A stretch of DNA of 10,225 nucleotides from Candidatus Bipolaricaulota bacterium (GTDB lineage: Bacteria > Bipolaricaulota > Bipolaricaulia > UBA7950 > UBA9294), in the NCBI GenBank assembly GCA_021159105.1, contig JAGGSM010000042.1:1-10225 (forward strand). Direction: 5' to 3'. Shown piece by piece: positions 1 to 6,083 of the stretch. Position numbers and translations under genes: made by a program. A model generated the notes under the pieces. That model did no database searches. It saw nothing but the letters and a program-made list of their open reading frames with translations, and was not told the origin of the DNA. The first letter of the stretch is position 1. Each line of letters starts with the position of its first letter.

Positions 1-364
1 GTATGACGCCGAGCCCGAGAGCGATATCAATGGCGGTGAATTGCCGCACCTGCCGATAGAGCGCAGTACGCAGCCGGTGGGCAGCAAATCTCAGTTTTTC
101 GATAAACTTGGCATGCGTGCCGCGAGGCCAGTTCCACACGATTCCGATAAGTCCTAGAACGATCACCAGGTCGACAAGGTTTCCGATTACTCCCAAGGCA
201 ATCCCAAGCACCGTTCCCAACGCAAGCAGCGCTAATACAAGTACGAATAGAGCTAGCGATAGCGGCGAGGCAATGATCAATGAGAAGAGAATGCCGAACG
301 GAATGAGGAACGGGAGCACGAGAATAAGCAGTAGTGCACGCACAATCCAGGCAAAGAGTGTCAT
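1..364 (-). CDS. Hydrophobic membrane protein, C-terminus cut by window edge
   Basis: An open frame starts at the ATG at 364-362 and stays open for 121 codons to the left edge, so the C-terminus is missing. The start is supported by a purine-rich GGAGAGG about 10 bases upstream. The first 80 or so residues are almost entirely hydrophobic (Leu, Ile, Val, Ala, Gly) and would form about three membrane segments. A basic, amphipathic stretch follows (for example PRGTHAKFIEKLRFAAHRLR) and is probably cytoplasmic. It lies 41 bp downstream of the nitroreductase gene on the same strand, with no terminator between them, so the two are probably co-transcribed. I do not recognise the family. The plus-strand frame over the same bases is rich in Ser, Thr, Arg and Pro and is a shadow. 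The gene is fairly certain; its function is unknown. Confidence 0.7.
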   Translation of the reverse strand, partial: MTLFAWIVRALLLILVLPFLIPFGILFSLIIASPLSLALFVLVLALLALGTVLGIALGVIGNLVDLVIVLGLIGIVWNWPRGTHAKFIEKLRFAAHRLRTALYRQVRQFTAIDIALGLGVI

Positions 365-405
365 CGCTGTCTATCCTCTCCTCTCTTCAGTAGTGAACCC
401 AATGT

Positions 406-903
406 TCAGATAAAGCGGGTGATCGTTTCAAGTGGGTGGCGACTGGCATCATTTGAACTTTCCGCCGGATGGCCGATCGGAATGAGCGCCATTAGCTCTT
501 CGTGCTCCTTTGCTTCGACGATCCGTTCGATCTTCTTGTCGCGCGTCCTTCCCATCCAGCACGCGCCGAGGCCAAGGGCGTGCACGGCGAGGAGGATGTT
601 CTCGATTGCCGCGCCGATCCCCTGTGCATCCTTCAACTCATCGTAGCCAGCGTCACGGTCCAACAGGATGGTGAGCGTGACCGGAGCAGTGGCGATCATC
701 CCGGCCTGGGGCGCGAGCTTGGCCAATTCCTCTTTCTTGCCGGCACTCTCCACCACTACGAAACGCCACGGCTGCGTGTTCTTTCCTGATGGCGCAAACC
801 GCCCGGCGTTGAGGATCTTCTCGATTTGCTCGCGCGGCACCGGCTCGTCCGTGAACGCCCGCACGCTCCGTCGCGTTTGAATCAACTGCAATAAATCGGC
901 CAT
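406..903 (-). CDS. Nitroreductase family protein (short FMN flavoprotein)
   Basis: This 165-aa protein belongs to the nitroreductase family: FMN-dependent, usually homodimeric cytoplasmic oxidoreductases that use NAD(P)H to reduce nitro compounds, quinones or other acceptors. Visible family marks are the N-terminal TRRSVRAF, whose arginines normally hold the FMN phosphate, then APSGKNTQPWRF around residues 37-48, and the later GLGACWMGR segment. It is short for the family, many members having 180-220 residues, so it is probably a compact subtype; the substrate cannot be read from sequence. Start choice: GGGAGG at 910-915 touches an ATG at 909, leaving no spacing, while the in-frame ATG at 903 lies 6 bases away, so I take 903. 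If 909 is used the protein gains Met-Thr. A separate promoter lies just upstream, and the membrane protein gene follows in the same unit. Confidence 0.9.
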   Translation of the reverse strand: MADLLQLIQTRRSVRAFTDEPVPREQIEKILNAGRFAPSGKNTQPWRFVVVESAGKKEELAKLAPQAGMIATAPVTLTILLDRDAGYDELKDAQGIGAAIENILLAVHALGLGACWMGRTRDKKIERIVEAKEHEELMALIPIGHPAESSNDASRHPLETITRFI

Positions 904-926
904 CGTCATCCTCCCATGAGAAAGTC

Positions 927-957
927 ATTATAGCAGTACGTCGCCGGTCATCTCCAA
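927..957 (-). promoter_or_regulatory. Extended -10 promoter of the nitroreductase gene
   Basis: On the minus strand a perfect TATAAT (932-927) is preceded by TGC, giving an extended -10 (TGCTATAAT). A weak -35, TTGGAG at 957-952, is 19 bases upstream, which is tolerable with an extended -10. Transcription would start near 920 and give a leader of under 20 bases before the ATG at 903. This separates the nitroreductase unit from the MFS gene upstream. Confidence 0.65.
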
Positions 958-1140
958 CCGCTCGCTTACGCAAAGAGCACTCGCGAGGTCGGAGACGAAG
1001 AGTAGCATGTCCTGCAATAAGTTGTTCGGTTCCTACGGGCCTGTTTTCCCGGGCCCACGCGACTTGGTACATGGTCCTTCGCTTGCGGTCAAGAGTCTCT
1101 GTTACCCACTGTAGACACGAGCCAGTCTTCCAGGCGATCA

Positions 1141-2349
1141 TCACACCTCGGGCGTAGAGCGCGTCCACTCCTCTTCCCGGAGCGGGAGGAGCCACGCCGT
1201 GAGCCCTACCATCGCCAAATTCAGTGCCCCCACGGCGACGAGAACGGTCCCCAAGCCAGTGCGATCGACGAATACCGTTGCCAGGCTGAGGGCGAGCGGC
1301 TGAAACACACCGCCCATGAAACTCGTGATCCCCATGATCCGGCCACGGTGAGCGCTCGGGAGCACCTGCTGAACAAGAGTTCCTAGGTACACACGCCCTC
1401 CGGTCCAGCCCAAGCCGAACAGGAAGAAGACGCCAAGCGCAACCGGTAGCGAGAGCCAGAAGCCAAGCACGATGAAGCTGATAGAGTAAAGAGCAGCTCC
1501 GCCGAGCCACGCGATCACCTTGGGCCAACGGGCACCGATCGTGGCGGCAACAAGGCTCCCGGCAAGCAGTCCTCCGATCGTCAGGCTCTGGAAGAACCCG
1601 TATCCCTCCGATCCGGCACCGACGGCCCTGGCCACCAATGGCGCCATGAAGAAGAGTGGGGCAAAGACCACGCCGCTGCCTAGGTTTAGCAGGATGTACT
1701 TGCGCAATAGACGTTCTTTCGACAGGTAGCGTGTTGTAAATCTAAGGTCGGCAAACGGGCGCCAACGGGTGGAAGGTTTGTGGGCGCGGGTCTTGAGCCT
1801 CCAGATGAAGAGCGGGCTCACTGCACCGACGAAGTACGTTATCGCGTTGATCAAGAAGATCGGTCCCGGACCCCACAGCTTGATGATCACCCCGGCCAAC
1901 GCCGCCTCCACAAGGTTGTCCACGTTTCCCCACGAGCTCATCGCGCCGTTCACCCGCAGGAGGACGTCCTTGTCCACGATGTCTGGGAGAAGCGTCCGAT
2001 ATGACAAGCTGGACGGTATTCCCAACACTGCTTCCGCAACGAGGAAGAGCCACAGGTGCCAGATCTGTAGGACTCCGGTCGTGGCCAGGGCAAACAGGGC
2101 CAAGCTGACCACACCAAGTAGGCCGTCGAGAAGGATCATCAGCGCCTTGCGGTTGAATCGATCGACGATAGCACCGGAGATGAGGCTCATCACGGCCATG
2201 CTGAATGTCCAAACCCCGCCAAGCGAACCGACCGAGATGGCCGATCCGGTAATGGATAATGCCGTCCAGAACACGGCGACCTGGGAGAACGTCCCTCCGA
2301 CATCGACTAATGATCGCCCAGCCAAGAACGCGATGATTCGACGATTCAT
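1141..2349 (-). CDS. MFS exporter, DHA3/MFS_3-like (drug or siderophore efflux type)
   Basis: This 402-aa integral membrane protein has the length and hydrophobic pattern of a 12-helix major facilitator. The cytoplasmic motif A between helices 2 and 3 is visible at about residues 59-70 (SGAIVDRFNRKAL, with the Asp-Arg and Arg-Lys pairs). The overall character fits the MFS_3 group (DHA3), proton-driven exporters such as macrolide efflux or enterobactin export proteins. The substrate is not predictable. The short tail LREEEWTRSTPEV is cytoplasmic. The ATG at 2349 has GGAGG eight bases upstream. The gene stands alone: the nitroreductase downstream has its own promoter, and tldD diverges upstream. 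Its promoter carries a palindrome, so control by a local repressor is plausible. It is related only distantly to the second MFS gene at 8024-9292. Confidence 0.92.
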   Translation of the reverse strand: MNRRIIAFLAGRSLVDVGGTFSQVAVFWTALSITGSAISVGSLGGVWTFSMAVMSLISGAIVDRFNRKALMILLDGLLGVVSLALFALATTGVLQIWHLWLFLVAEAVLGIPSSLSYRTLLPDIVDKDVLLRVNGAMSSWGNVDNLVEAALAGVIIKLWGPGPIFLINAITYFVGAVSPLFIWRLKTRAHKPSTRWRPFADLRFTTRYLSKERLLRKYILLNLGSGVVFAPLFFMAPLVARAVGAGSEGYGFFQSLTIGGLLAGSLVAATIGARWPKVIAWLGGAALYSISFIVLGFWLSLPVALGVFFLFGLGWTGGRVYLGTLVQQVLPSAHRGRIMGITSFMGGVFQPLALSLATVFVDRTGLGTVLVAVGALNLAMVGLTAWLLPLREEEWTRSTPEV

Positions 2350-2399
2350 CTCAAGTACCTCCGCTCATCTTATTCAGCTCTCAGCTCTTGTCATTCGTA

Positions 2400-2415
2400 A
2401 CAGGCCTGGGCCTGT
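2400..2415. promoter_or_regulatory. Palindrome at the MFS gene start site, candidate operator
   Basis: The sequence ACAGGCC-TG-GGCCTGT is a perfect inverted repeat of 7-bp arms around a 2-bp centre. It covers the predicted transcription start (about 2414) and the first bases of the MFS leader, a normal place for a repressor to bind. The arms are too close for a good RNA hairpin, and transcription would begin inside it, so a DNA-binding site is more likely than an RNA structure. No regulator gene for it is in the window. Confidence 0.4.
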
Positions 2416-2420
2416 CTGCT

Positions 2421-2449
2421 ATCATAGGCAGGTCTAATTCTCAATACAA
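2421..2449 (-). promoter_or_regulatory. Sigma-70-type promoter of the minus-strand MFS gene
   Basis: On the minus strand, TTGTAT (2449-2444) and TATGAT (2426-2421) are separated by exactly 17 bases. The -10 matches the consensus at five of six positions and the -35 at four of six. Predicted transcription start is near 2414, giving a leader of about 65 bases to the ATG at 2349. Confidence 0.6.
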
Positions 2450-2596
2450 ATCATCACTAAAGGCAAAGGATGATCGTATATGAATTGCAGCCGGCTGGCA
2501 GAGATGTTATCAAGTTTGAAGACTCTTTGTCATTCTAAGTGGGTAACTAAAGAAAAAGGGTCAAACGCCAAGACTAACACAGAGGGGCAGAACTGC

Positions 2597-2774
2597 TTCA
2601 CCACGAAGGACCTGTCTGCGTCCGAAGGACAGGCAGGCACGAAGAGCACGAAGCAAGAGGAGGAGGACAAAGCACTTGATCTTGCTTGGTAGCTTTCTGA
2701 GATTACACAGCAATCACTGTACTGGCTGCTCATGGATCTCTATTCTTCGTGTCCTTCGTGTTCTTCGTGGTGAA
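2597..2774. repeat. MITE-like element with 30-bp inverted ends made of a 9-bp unit
   Basis: The two ends are inverted copies of a 30-bp sequence beginning TTCACCACGAAG and continuing with CACGAAG units spaced every 9 bases (CACGAAGRR). The right copy is continuous at 2745-2774. The left copy is at 2597-2610 plus 2638-2653, split by a 27-bp insertion. With the insertion removed, the ends match at 27 of 30 positions and the outer 12 are perfect. Inside is another inverted pair, AAGCAAGA at 2651-2658 and TCTTGCTT at 2680-2687. I see no clear target-site duplication and no transposase. It resembles the dispersed, non-coding 'CACGAAG' repeats seen in many environmental bacteria. The 70-codon open frame across it (2480-2692) is mostly translated repeat and is not a gene. 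Confidence 0.6.
2611..2637. repeat. 27-bp hairpin repeat inserted in the left end of the element
   Basis: The arms CCTGTCTG (2611-2618) and CAGGCAGG (2630-2637) pair over 8 bp with one G-T wobble. An inner TCC-GAA-GGA mini-hairpin caps the stem. The 27 bases sit precisely between GGA and CACGAAG of the 9-bp-unit repeat, and removing them restores an unbroken repeat. This is what insertion of a small palindromic element would leave. It shares both ends with a shorter sequence at 2411-2432 in the MFS promoter. Confidence 0.55.
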
Positions 2775-2785
2775 TTCTTAGCTTC

Positions 2786-2806
2786 AGTCCCGCTTGAACC
2801 GGGACT
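2786..2806. repeat. Small perfect hairpin in the tldD upstream region
   Basis: AGTCCCG (2786-2792) and CGGGACT (2800-2806) form a 7-bp stem with a 7-base loop. No T-tract follows on either strand, so it is not a standard terminator. It lies about 40 bp before the tldD -35. Its role is unknown; it could be another small palindromic repeat. Confidence 0.4.
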
Positions 2807-2843
2807 AGAGATCACTACCCACTCGAAACGACAAGGAACCAGT

Positions 2844-2872
2844 TTGAAAACGTAACAGTGTGACGTTAAGCT
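2844..2872 (+). promoter_or_regulatory. Promoter of tldDE containing copy 1 of the shared 16-bp motif
   Basis: TTGAAA (2844-2849) and TAAGCT (2867-2872) are 17 bases apart. The -35 is good and the -10 is poor, keeping only the TA...T frame, which would suit a weak or activator-dependent promoter. The motif TAACAGTGTGACGTTA (2853-2868) fills the spacer, and its final TA starts the -10. The -35, motif and -10 have the same relative positions as in the promoters at 5842 and 6072. Transcription would start near 2879, leaving a short leader to the GTG at 2902. Confidence 0.55.
2853..2868 (+). promoter_or_regulatory. Shared operator-like motif, copy 1 (tldD)
   Basis: TAACAGTGTGACGTTA fits TAACAGTGTNNNGTTA, which is identical at 13 of 16 positions in three copies in this window. 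It is an imperfect dyad with TAAC and GTTA as outer arms. It lies wholly between the -35 and the start of the -10 of the predicted tldD promoter. Confidence 0.65.
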
Positions 2873-2901
2873 CGATCAATGGTCATAAGGAGGTTAACAG
2901 C

Positions 2902-4278
2902 GTGGAACAAATCATCAAGCAGGCAATCGCGGGAAGCGATGCCGATTACACGGAAATACGAATCGAACATGAAGCGCGCAGTCAGGTGCTCTTCCGCAAG
3001 GACAAGCTGGAGAACATCGAGGGCTCCAGAGAACAAGGCGGTATCGTTCGCGCATTGAAGGACGGAGGCTGGGGAATCGCGGCGTTCAACGATATCTCCG
3101 ACCTGCCGGGGAAGGTGAAGGAGGCCACGCGCATGGCGCAGCTCGTCGCGAGGAACATCGATGAGCCAGTCGAACTGGCCGCTGTTGAGCCCGTGCAACA
3201 GGTCGTTACTGCCGATCTCAAGAACGACTTCCGGAGCGTCCCTCTAGAAGAGAAGAAGAAGCTGATCGAGGAGTACAACCGCATTCTCCTCGGCTACGAC
3301 AAGCGGATCGTCTCGACAAACACCCGCTACACCGACTCTTTCCGCACGGTGACGTTCGCCAATTCCGAAGGGACGTTCATCGTGCAGGAGATCCCAGATA
3401 TCACCCTTCTCTTGGTTGCCGTGGCAAGCGATGGCTCCCAAAACATCCAGCAGGGGTTCGAGTCGCTCGGCGAGGCCGCGGGATACGAGTTCGTGCAGAA
3501 CAGGGAGGAGGACGCCAAGAGTGCGGCGAAGCGGGCGGTCGATCTGCTCTCCGCTAAACCGGTCAGCGGCGGGAAGTACACCGTCATCCTAGACCCCAGC
3601 CTCGCTGGTGTGTTCATCCACGAGGCGTTCGGGCACTTCTGCGAGGCGGACTTCCTGTTCAAGAACGAGCAGCTGAAGAAGGTGATGAAGCTCGGATCGC
3701 GCTTTGGAAACGACGACCTGAACGTGGTCGATGAGGGGTTCATCCCCGGTCTGCGCGGGAACGTCCCGTTCGACGACGAGGGTACGCCGCGGGCGAAGAC
3801 GTATCTGATCAAGAACGGCATCCTAAATAGCGTCCTGCACTCACGGGAGACGGCGAAGAAGATGGGTGCCGAGCCGACGGGAAACGCCCGCGCCATCTCC
3901 TACGAATTCGAGCCGATCGTGCGTATGACTAACACCTACATCGAGGCGGGGCATCAGACGATGAAGCAGATGCTCTCGGAGATCGACCACGGACTGTACG
4001 CGGTGCGCGCCTACGGAGGGCAGACGATGTTCGAGCAGTTCACCTTCTCCGCCGCCTACGCCTTTGCCATCGAGCACGGAGAGCTGGGGGAGATGCTGCG
4101 CGATGTCGTCCTCACAGGGAACGTCTTCGAGACGCTCCGCTCGATCGATGGAATCGGTGACGATCTTGCCATGTTCGGCGGATCGGGCGGATGCGGAAAG
4201 GGTGGGCAATTCCCCCTTCCCGTGACAGACGGTGCACCCCACATCAGGATCCAGAACGTAACAGTAGGAGGGAAGTGA
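2902..4278 (+). CDS. tldD: TldD, catalytic subunit of the TldD/TldE metalloprotease
   Basis: This 458-aa protein is the active subunit of the cytoplasmic TldD/TldE heterodimer, a zinc protease that degrades unfolded peptides. In enterobacteria it matures microcin B17 and cleaves the antitoxin CcdA. The signature HExxxH is present as HEAFGH (residues 240-245). The family's later cysteine metal ligand is likely Cys431 in the Gly-rich SGGCGKGGQ near the C-terminus, followed by the typical VTVGG ending. FDDEGTP, around residue 290, recurs in the partner TldE and shows common ancestry. Start: the GTG at 2902 has a full AAGGAGG eight bases upstream; an earlier in-frame GTG at 2860 lies inside the promoter and is rejected. 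Length is slightly below that of E. coli TldD. It overlaps tldE by one base. Its promoter carries the same 16-bp motif as the yhbD operon. Its native substrate here is unknown. Confidence 0.95.
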   Translation: MEQIIKQAIAGSDADYTEIRIEHEARSQVLFRKDKLENIEGSREQGGIVRALKDGGWGIAAFNDISDLPGKVKEATRMAQLVARNIDEPVELAAVEPVQQVVTADLKNDFRSVPLEEKKKLIEEYNRILLGYDKRIVSTNTRYTDSFRTVTFANSEGTFIVQEIPDITLLLVAVASDGSQNIQQGFESLGEAAGYEFVQNREEDAKSAAKRAVDLLSAKPVSGGKYTVILDPSLAGVFIHEAFGHFCEADFLFKNEQLKKVMKLGSRFGNDDLNVVDEGFIPGLRGNVPFDDEGTPRAKTYLIKNGILNSVLHSRETAKKMGAEPTGNARAISYEFEPIVRMTNTYIEAGHQTMKQMLSEIDHGLYAVRAYGGQTMFEQFTFSAAYAFAIEHGELGEMLRDVVLTGNVFETLRSIDGIGDDLAMFGGSGGCGKGGQFPLPVTDGAPHIRIQNVTVGGK

Positions 4279-5603
4279 TGGACAAGCTGCTCGAAGCGTT
4301 GAAGGATAGAGCTGACCAGGCCGAGGTTTATCGGGAGCAGGTGAAGACCATTCCCATCGAGTTCCGCTCCGGAAAGTTGGAATCCCTGAAGAGCACGGAG
4401 ACGCAAGGGGCAGCCCTGCGCGTGATTGCAAACGGCCGCCTCGGTTTCTCCACCACAACGGATATGAGCGACGTCTCCACCCTCGCCAAGGCCGCGCTCG
4501 CCGCATCCAAGTTCGGGGAAGAGGCGAAGTTCAGCTTCTCCTCCGACAACCCATCACCGCGGCACGACGTCTACGATAGAGAGATCGTCGACATCTCCGA
4601 GGAGGCGCTCGTCAACCTGGGAGAGAGAGTCATCAGTAGACTGATGGATGCCGATCCGAAGGTGGATATTAACCTGTCGCTCAGCAAGAGGGTGGAAACG
4701 GTGGCGATCAGGAACACGTCCGGGCTCGACGTCGAGGAGAAGCGGACCAGTATCGGACTATCCGCTGAGGTTGGGAAGACGAGCGAGGGCGACATCTTCG
4801 TCCTGTTCGATGAGCAGCAGGTGCGGGCAATGAGCGATCTCGATCCGGATAGGCTCGTGAAACACATCGTCGATTTCCTCGGTTATGGAGAGAAGATCGT
4901 CCAGACAGAGTCGAAGAATCTTCCTGTCGTGTTCACCCCGAACGGGACGATCGCCCTCCTTCTTCCGCTCCTGGTCGGATTCAACGGAAAATCCGTCCTC
5001 ATGGGAACATCTCCGTTGAAGGGGCGCATCGGGGAGACCGCGTTCGATCCGCGCTTCTCGCTGACTGACGATGGAACAATCGCACACGGAGTGCGCACGA
5101 GCGCGTTCGATGATGAAGGTACCCCATCTTCCCGCACGCCGCTCGTTTCAAAGGGTACGGTAGAGGGATTCACCTACGATCTGTGGACCGCAGCGCTGGC
5201 AGGCGTCGCGCCGACCGGGAACGGGTACAAGGGCGGACTGATGGGCGGGGGAGGGTTCCGCACCCCACCTGGTGTCGGAACGAGCAACGTACTCGTCGCC
5301 GCAGGGGACAGAAGCGAGGATGAGATCATCGCCTCGATCGAGGAGGGCCTGCTCGTGGACAGCGTCCTCGGCCTCGGCCAGGGGAACATCGCCGCAGGCG
5401 AATTCTCCAACAACGTCGCTGTCGCGTTCAAGATCGAAGACGGGAAGATCGTTGGGCGGGTGAAGAACACGATGATAGCCGGGAATACCTACTCCCTGCT
5501 GAAGGAGAACCTCATCGCACTCGCAAGCGAGCCGATCTGGGTGATGGGCGCGCTGAACACTCCGGCGATCGCTGTCGACGGGGTGAGTGTAATCGGACAG
5601 TAG
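4278..5603 (+). CDS. tldE: TldE (PmbA), non-catalytic partner of TldD
   Basis: This 441-aa protein is the second subunit of the TldD/TldE protease. It has the family fold features (EFRSGKLESLKS and GAALRV near the N-terminus, FDDEGTPSSRTPLV in the middle, GEFSNNVAVAFKIEDGKIVG near the C-terminus) but no HExxxH, as expected for TldE. The family role is to complete the heterodimer and enclose the peptide-binding cavity while TldD carries the metal. The ATG overlaps the tldD stop in a TGATG arrangement, and an AGGAGGG lies inside the last tldD codons, so translation is coupled and the subunits should be made in similar amounts. No terminator with a T-tract follows; a large hairpin at 5641-5678 may end or stabilise the transcript. 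Confidence 0.94.
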   Translation: MDKLLEALKDRADQAEVYREQVKTIPIEFRSGKLESLKSTETQGAALRVIANGRLGFSTTTDMSDVSTLAKAALAASKFGEEAKFSFSSDNPSPRHDVYDREIVDISEEALVNLGERVISRLMDADPKVDINLSLSKRVETVAIRNTSGLDVEEKRTSIGLSAEVGKTSEGDIFVLFDEQQVRAMSDLDPDRLVKHIVDFLGYGEKIVQTESKNLPVVFTPNGTIALLLPLLVGFNGKSVLMGTSPLKGRIGETAFDPRFSLTDDGTIAHGVRTSAFDDEGTPSSRTPLVSKGTVEGFTYDLWTAALAGVAPTGNGYKGGLMGGGGFRTPPGVGTSNVLVAAGDRSEDEIIASIEEGLLVDSVLGLGQGNIAAGEFSNNVAVAFKIEDGKIVGRVKNTMIAGNTYSLLKENLIALASEPIWVMGALNTPAIAVDGVSVIGQ

Positions 5604-5640
5604 GCTGGCAAGCATCAACATGGCAAACCGGAGGCTCTGG

Positions 5641-5678
5641 GGGAGTGTAATTAACGCCGGAGCGTGTATTGCACCCCT
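5641..5678 (+). other. Two-tier hairpin after tldE
   Basis: An outer stem pairs GGGAGTGTAAT (5641-5651) with ATTGCACCCC (5668-5677), with one T-G wobble and one A-C mismatch; G5641 can only wobble with T5678. After a 2x2 internal loop, an inner stem pairs ACGC (5654-5657) with GCGT (5662-5665) around the tetraloop CGGA. No T-tract follows, so it is not a textbook terminator. It may be an mRNA 3'-end stabiliser, a Rho-assisted terminator or a decayed palindromic repeat. The rest of 5604-5841 holds no convincing gene. Confidence 0.4.
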
Positions 5679-5841
5679 CAAACCTCAACGTGGCAGACAA
5701 GCTGCACACGCTACGAAAGCCACAATTCTGTGTAGCATTGGAGCCCTGTCTAGATCCCAAACAGGCAATCTCCAACGTTGCGCTTGGACGATGACGGAAA
5801 GGAAGATGGGCAGGGGCAAAGCAATTTGTTTTCCCAAGGGC

Positions 5842-5870
5842 TTGATATCGTAACAGTGTTATGTTATACT
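5842..5870 (+). promoter_or_regulatory. Strong promoter of the 59-aa gene/yhbD operon with motif copy 2
   Basis: TTGATA (5842-5847) and TATACT (5865-5870) are 17 bases apart, and TGT before the -10 makes it an extended -10 as well. Each hexamer matches the consensus at four or five of six positions, making this the best promoter in the window. Motif copy 2 (5851-5866) fills the spacer and overlaps the -10 by two bases, so a bound repressor would block RNA polymerase directly. Start of transcription is predicted near 5877, about 27 bases before the ATG at 5904. Confidence 0.7.
5851..5866 (+). promoter_or_regulatory. Shared operator-like motif, copy 2 (59-aa gene)
   Basis: TAACAGTGTTATGTTA is a dyad with perfect 5-bp arms, TAACA and TGTTA, around GTGTTA. 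It matches TAACAGTGTNNNGTTA and takes the same position relative to -35 and -10 as the other two copies. Confidence 0.7.
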
Positions 5871-5903
5871 GCCCTCATACTGACCCCTTGGGAGGTGGCA
5901 GAA

Positions 5904-6083
5904 ATGTACACTTCGACCTACGAGATGGAGAAGCTGGCGGAGCTGAGATACCATGAACTTACGATGAATGCTGAAAGGAAACGGATATTACGAATCGGAA
6001 AGAAACAGAAGAAGAGAGCTGCGCGCAATACAGCCTCGCTCGCATACTTGCCAAGAAAATCTGCCTGCAATGGGCATGCATAA
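5904..6083 (+). CDS. Small basic helical protein, 59 aa, unknown function
   Basis: The ATG at 5904 has GGAGG eight bases upstream and a strong promoter about 30 bases further up, so expression is likely despite the small size. Residues 5-31 (from TYEMEKLAELRYHEL through NAERKRILRI) have the heptad-like charge pattern of an amphipathic helix. Residues 33-41 are a basic run (KKQKKRAAR). The tail contains one cysteine and ends NGHA. I see no signal peptide, membrane segment or known domain. It is the first gene of the operon with yhbD, the bactofilin-like gene and a membrane protein. Its stop codon TAA lies inside motif copy 3. Possible roles are a small adaptor for the regulator or bactofilin, or a substrate of the co-regulated TldD/E protease; both are inference. 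Confidence 0.65.
   Translation: MYTSTYEMEKLAELRYHELTMNAERKRILRIGKKQKKRAARNTASLAYLPRKSACNGHA

Noticed and set aside
1037..1056. GGGCC ... GGCCC inverted repeat between the nitroreductase and MFS genes
   Set aside because: Only 5-bp arms with a 10-base loop and no T-tract on either strand; not convincing as a terminator or operator.
653..1528. A 291-codon minus-strand open frame
   Set aside because: It overlaps the nitroreductase and MFS genes in another frame, is rich in Arg, Gly and His with no domain I recognise, and spans the nitroreductase promoter. It is a shadow of the real genes.
2480..2692. A 70-codon plus-strand frame in the gap before tldD
   Set aside because: Much of it is translated CACGAAG repeat and the inserted hairpin; there is no ribosome binding site and no familiar domain.
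2786..2806. Minus strand CCCGGTTCAAGC resembles a tRNA T-arm
   Set aside because: The pair closing the T-loop does not form at the right place, and there is no acceptor stem, anticodon arm or D-arm around it.
4259..4265. A fourth TAACAGT, at the end of tldD just before tldE
   Set aside because: It only matches the left half (TAACAGT, then AGGAGGG) and encodes the family-typical Val-Thr-Val ending of TldD. There is no right arm and no promoter geometry.
5620..5853. A 77-codon frame between tldE and the next promoter
   Set aside because: No ribosome binding site, no recognisable features, and it runs through the hairpin and into the promoter of the 59-aa gene.
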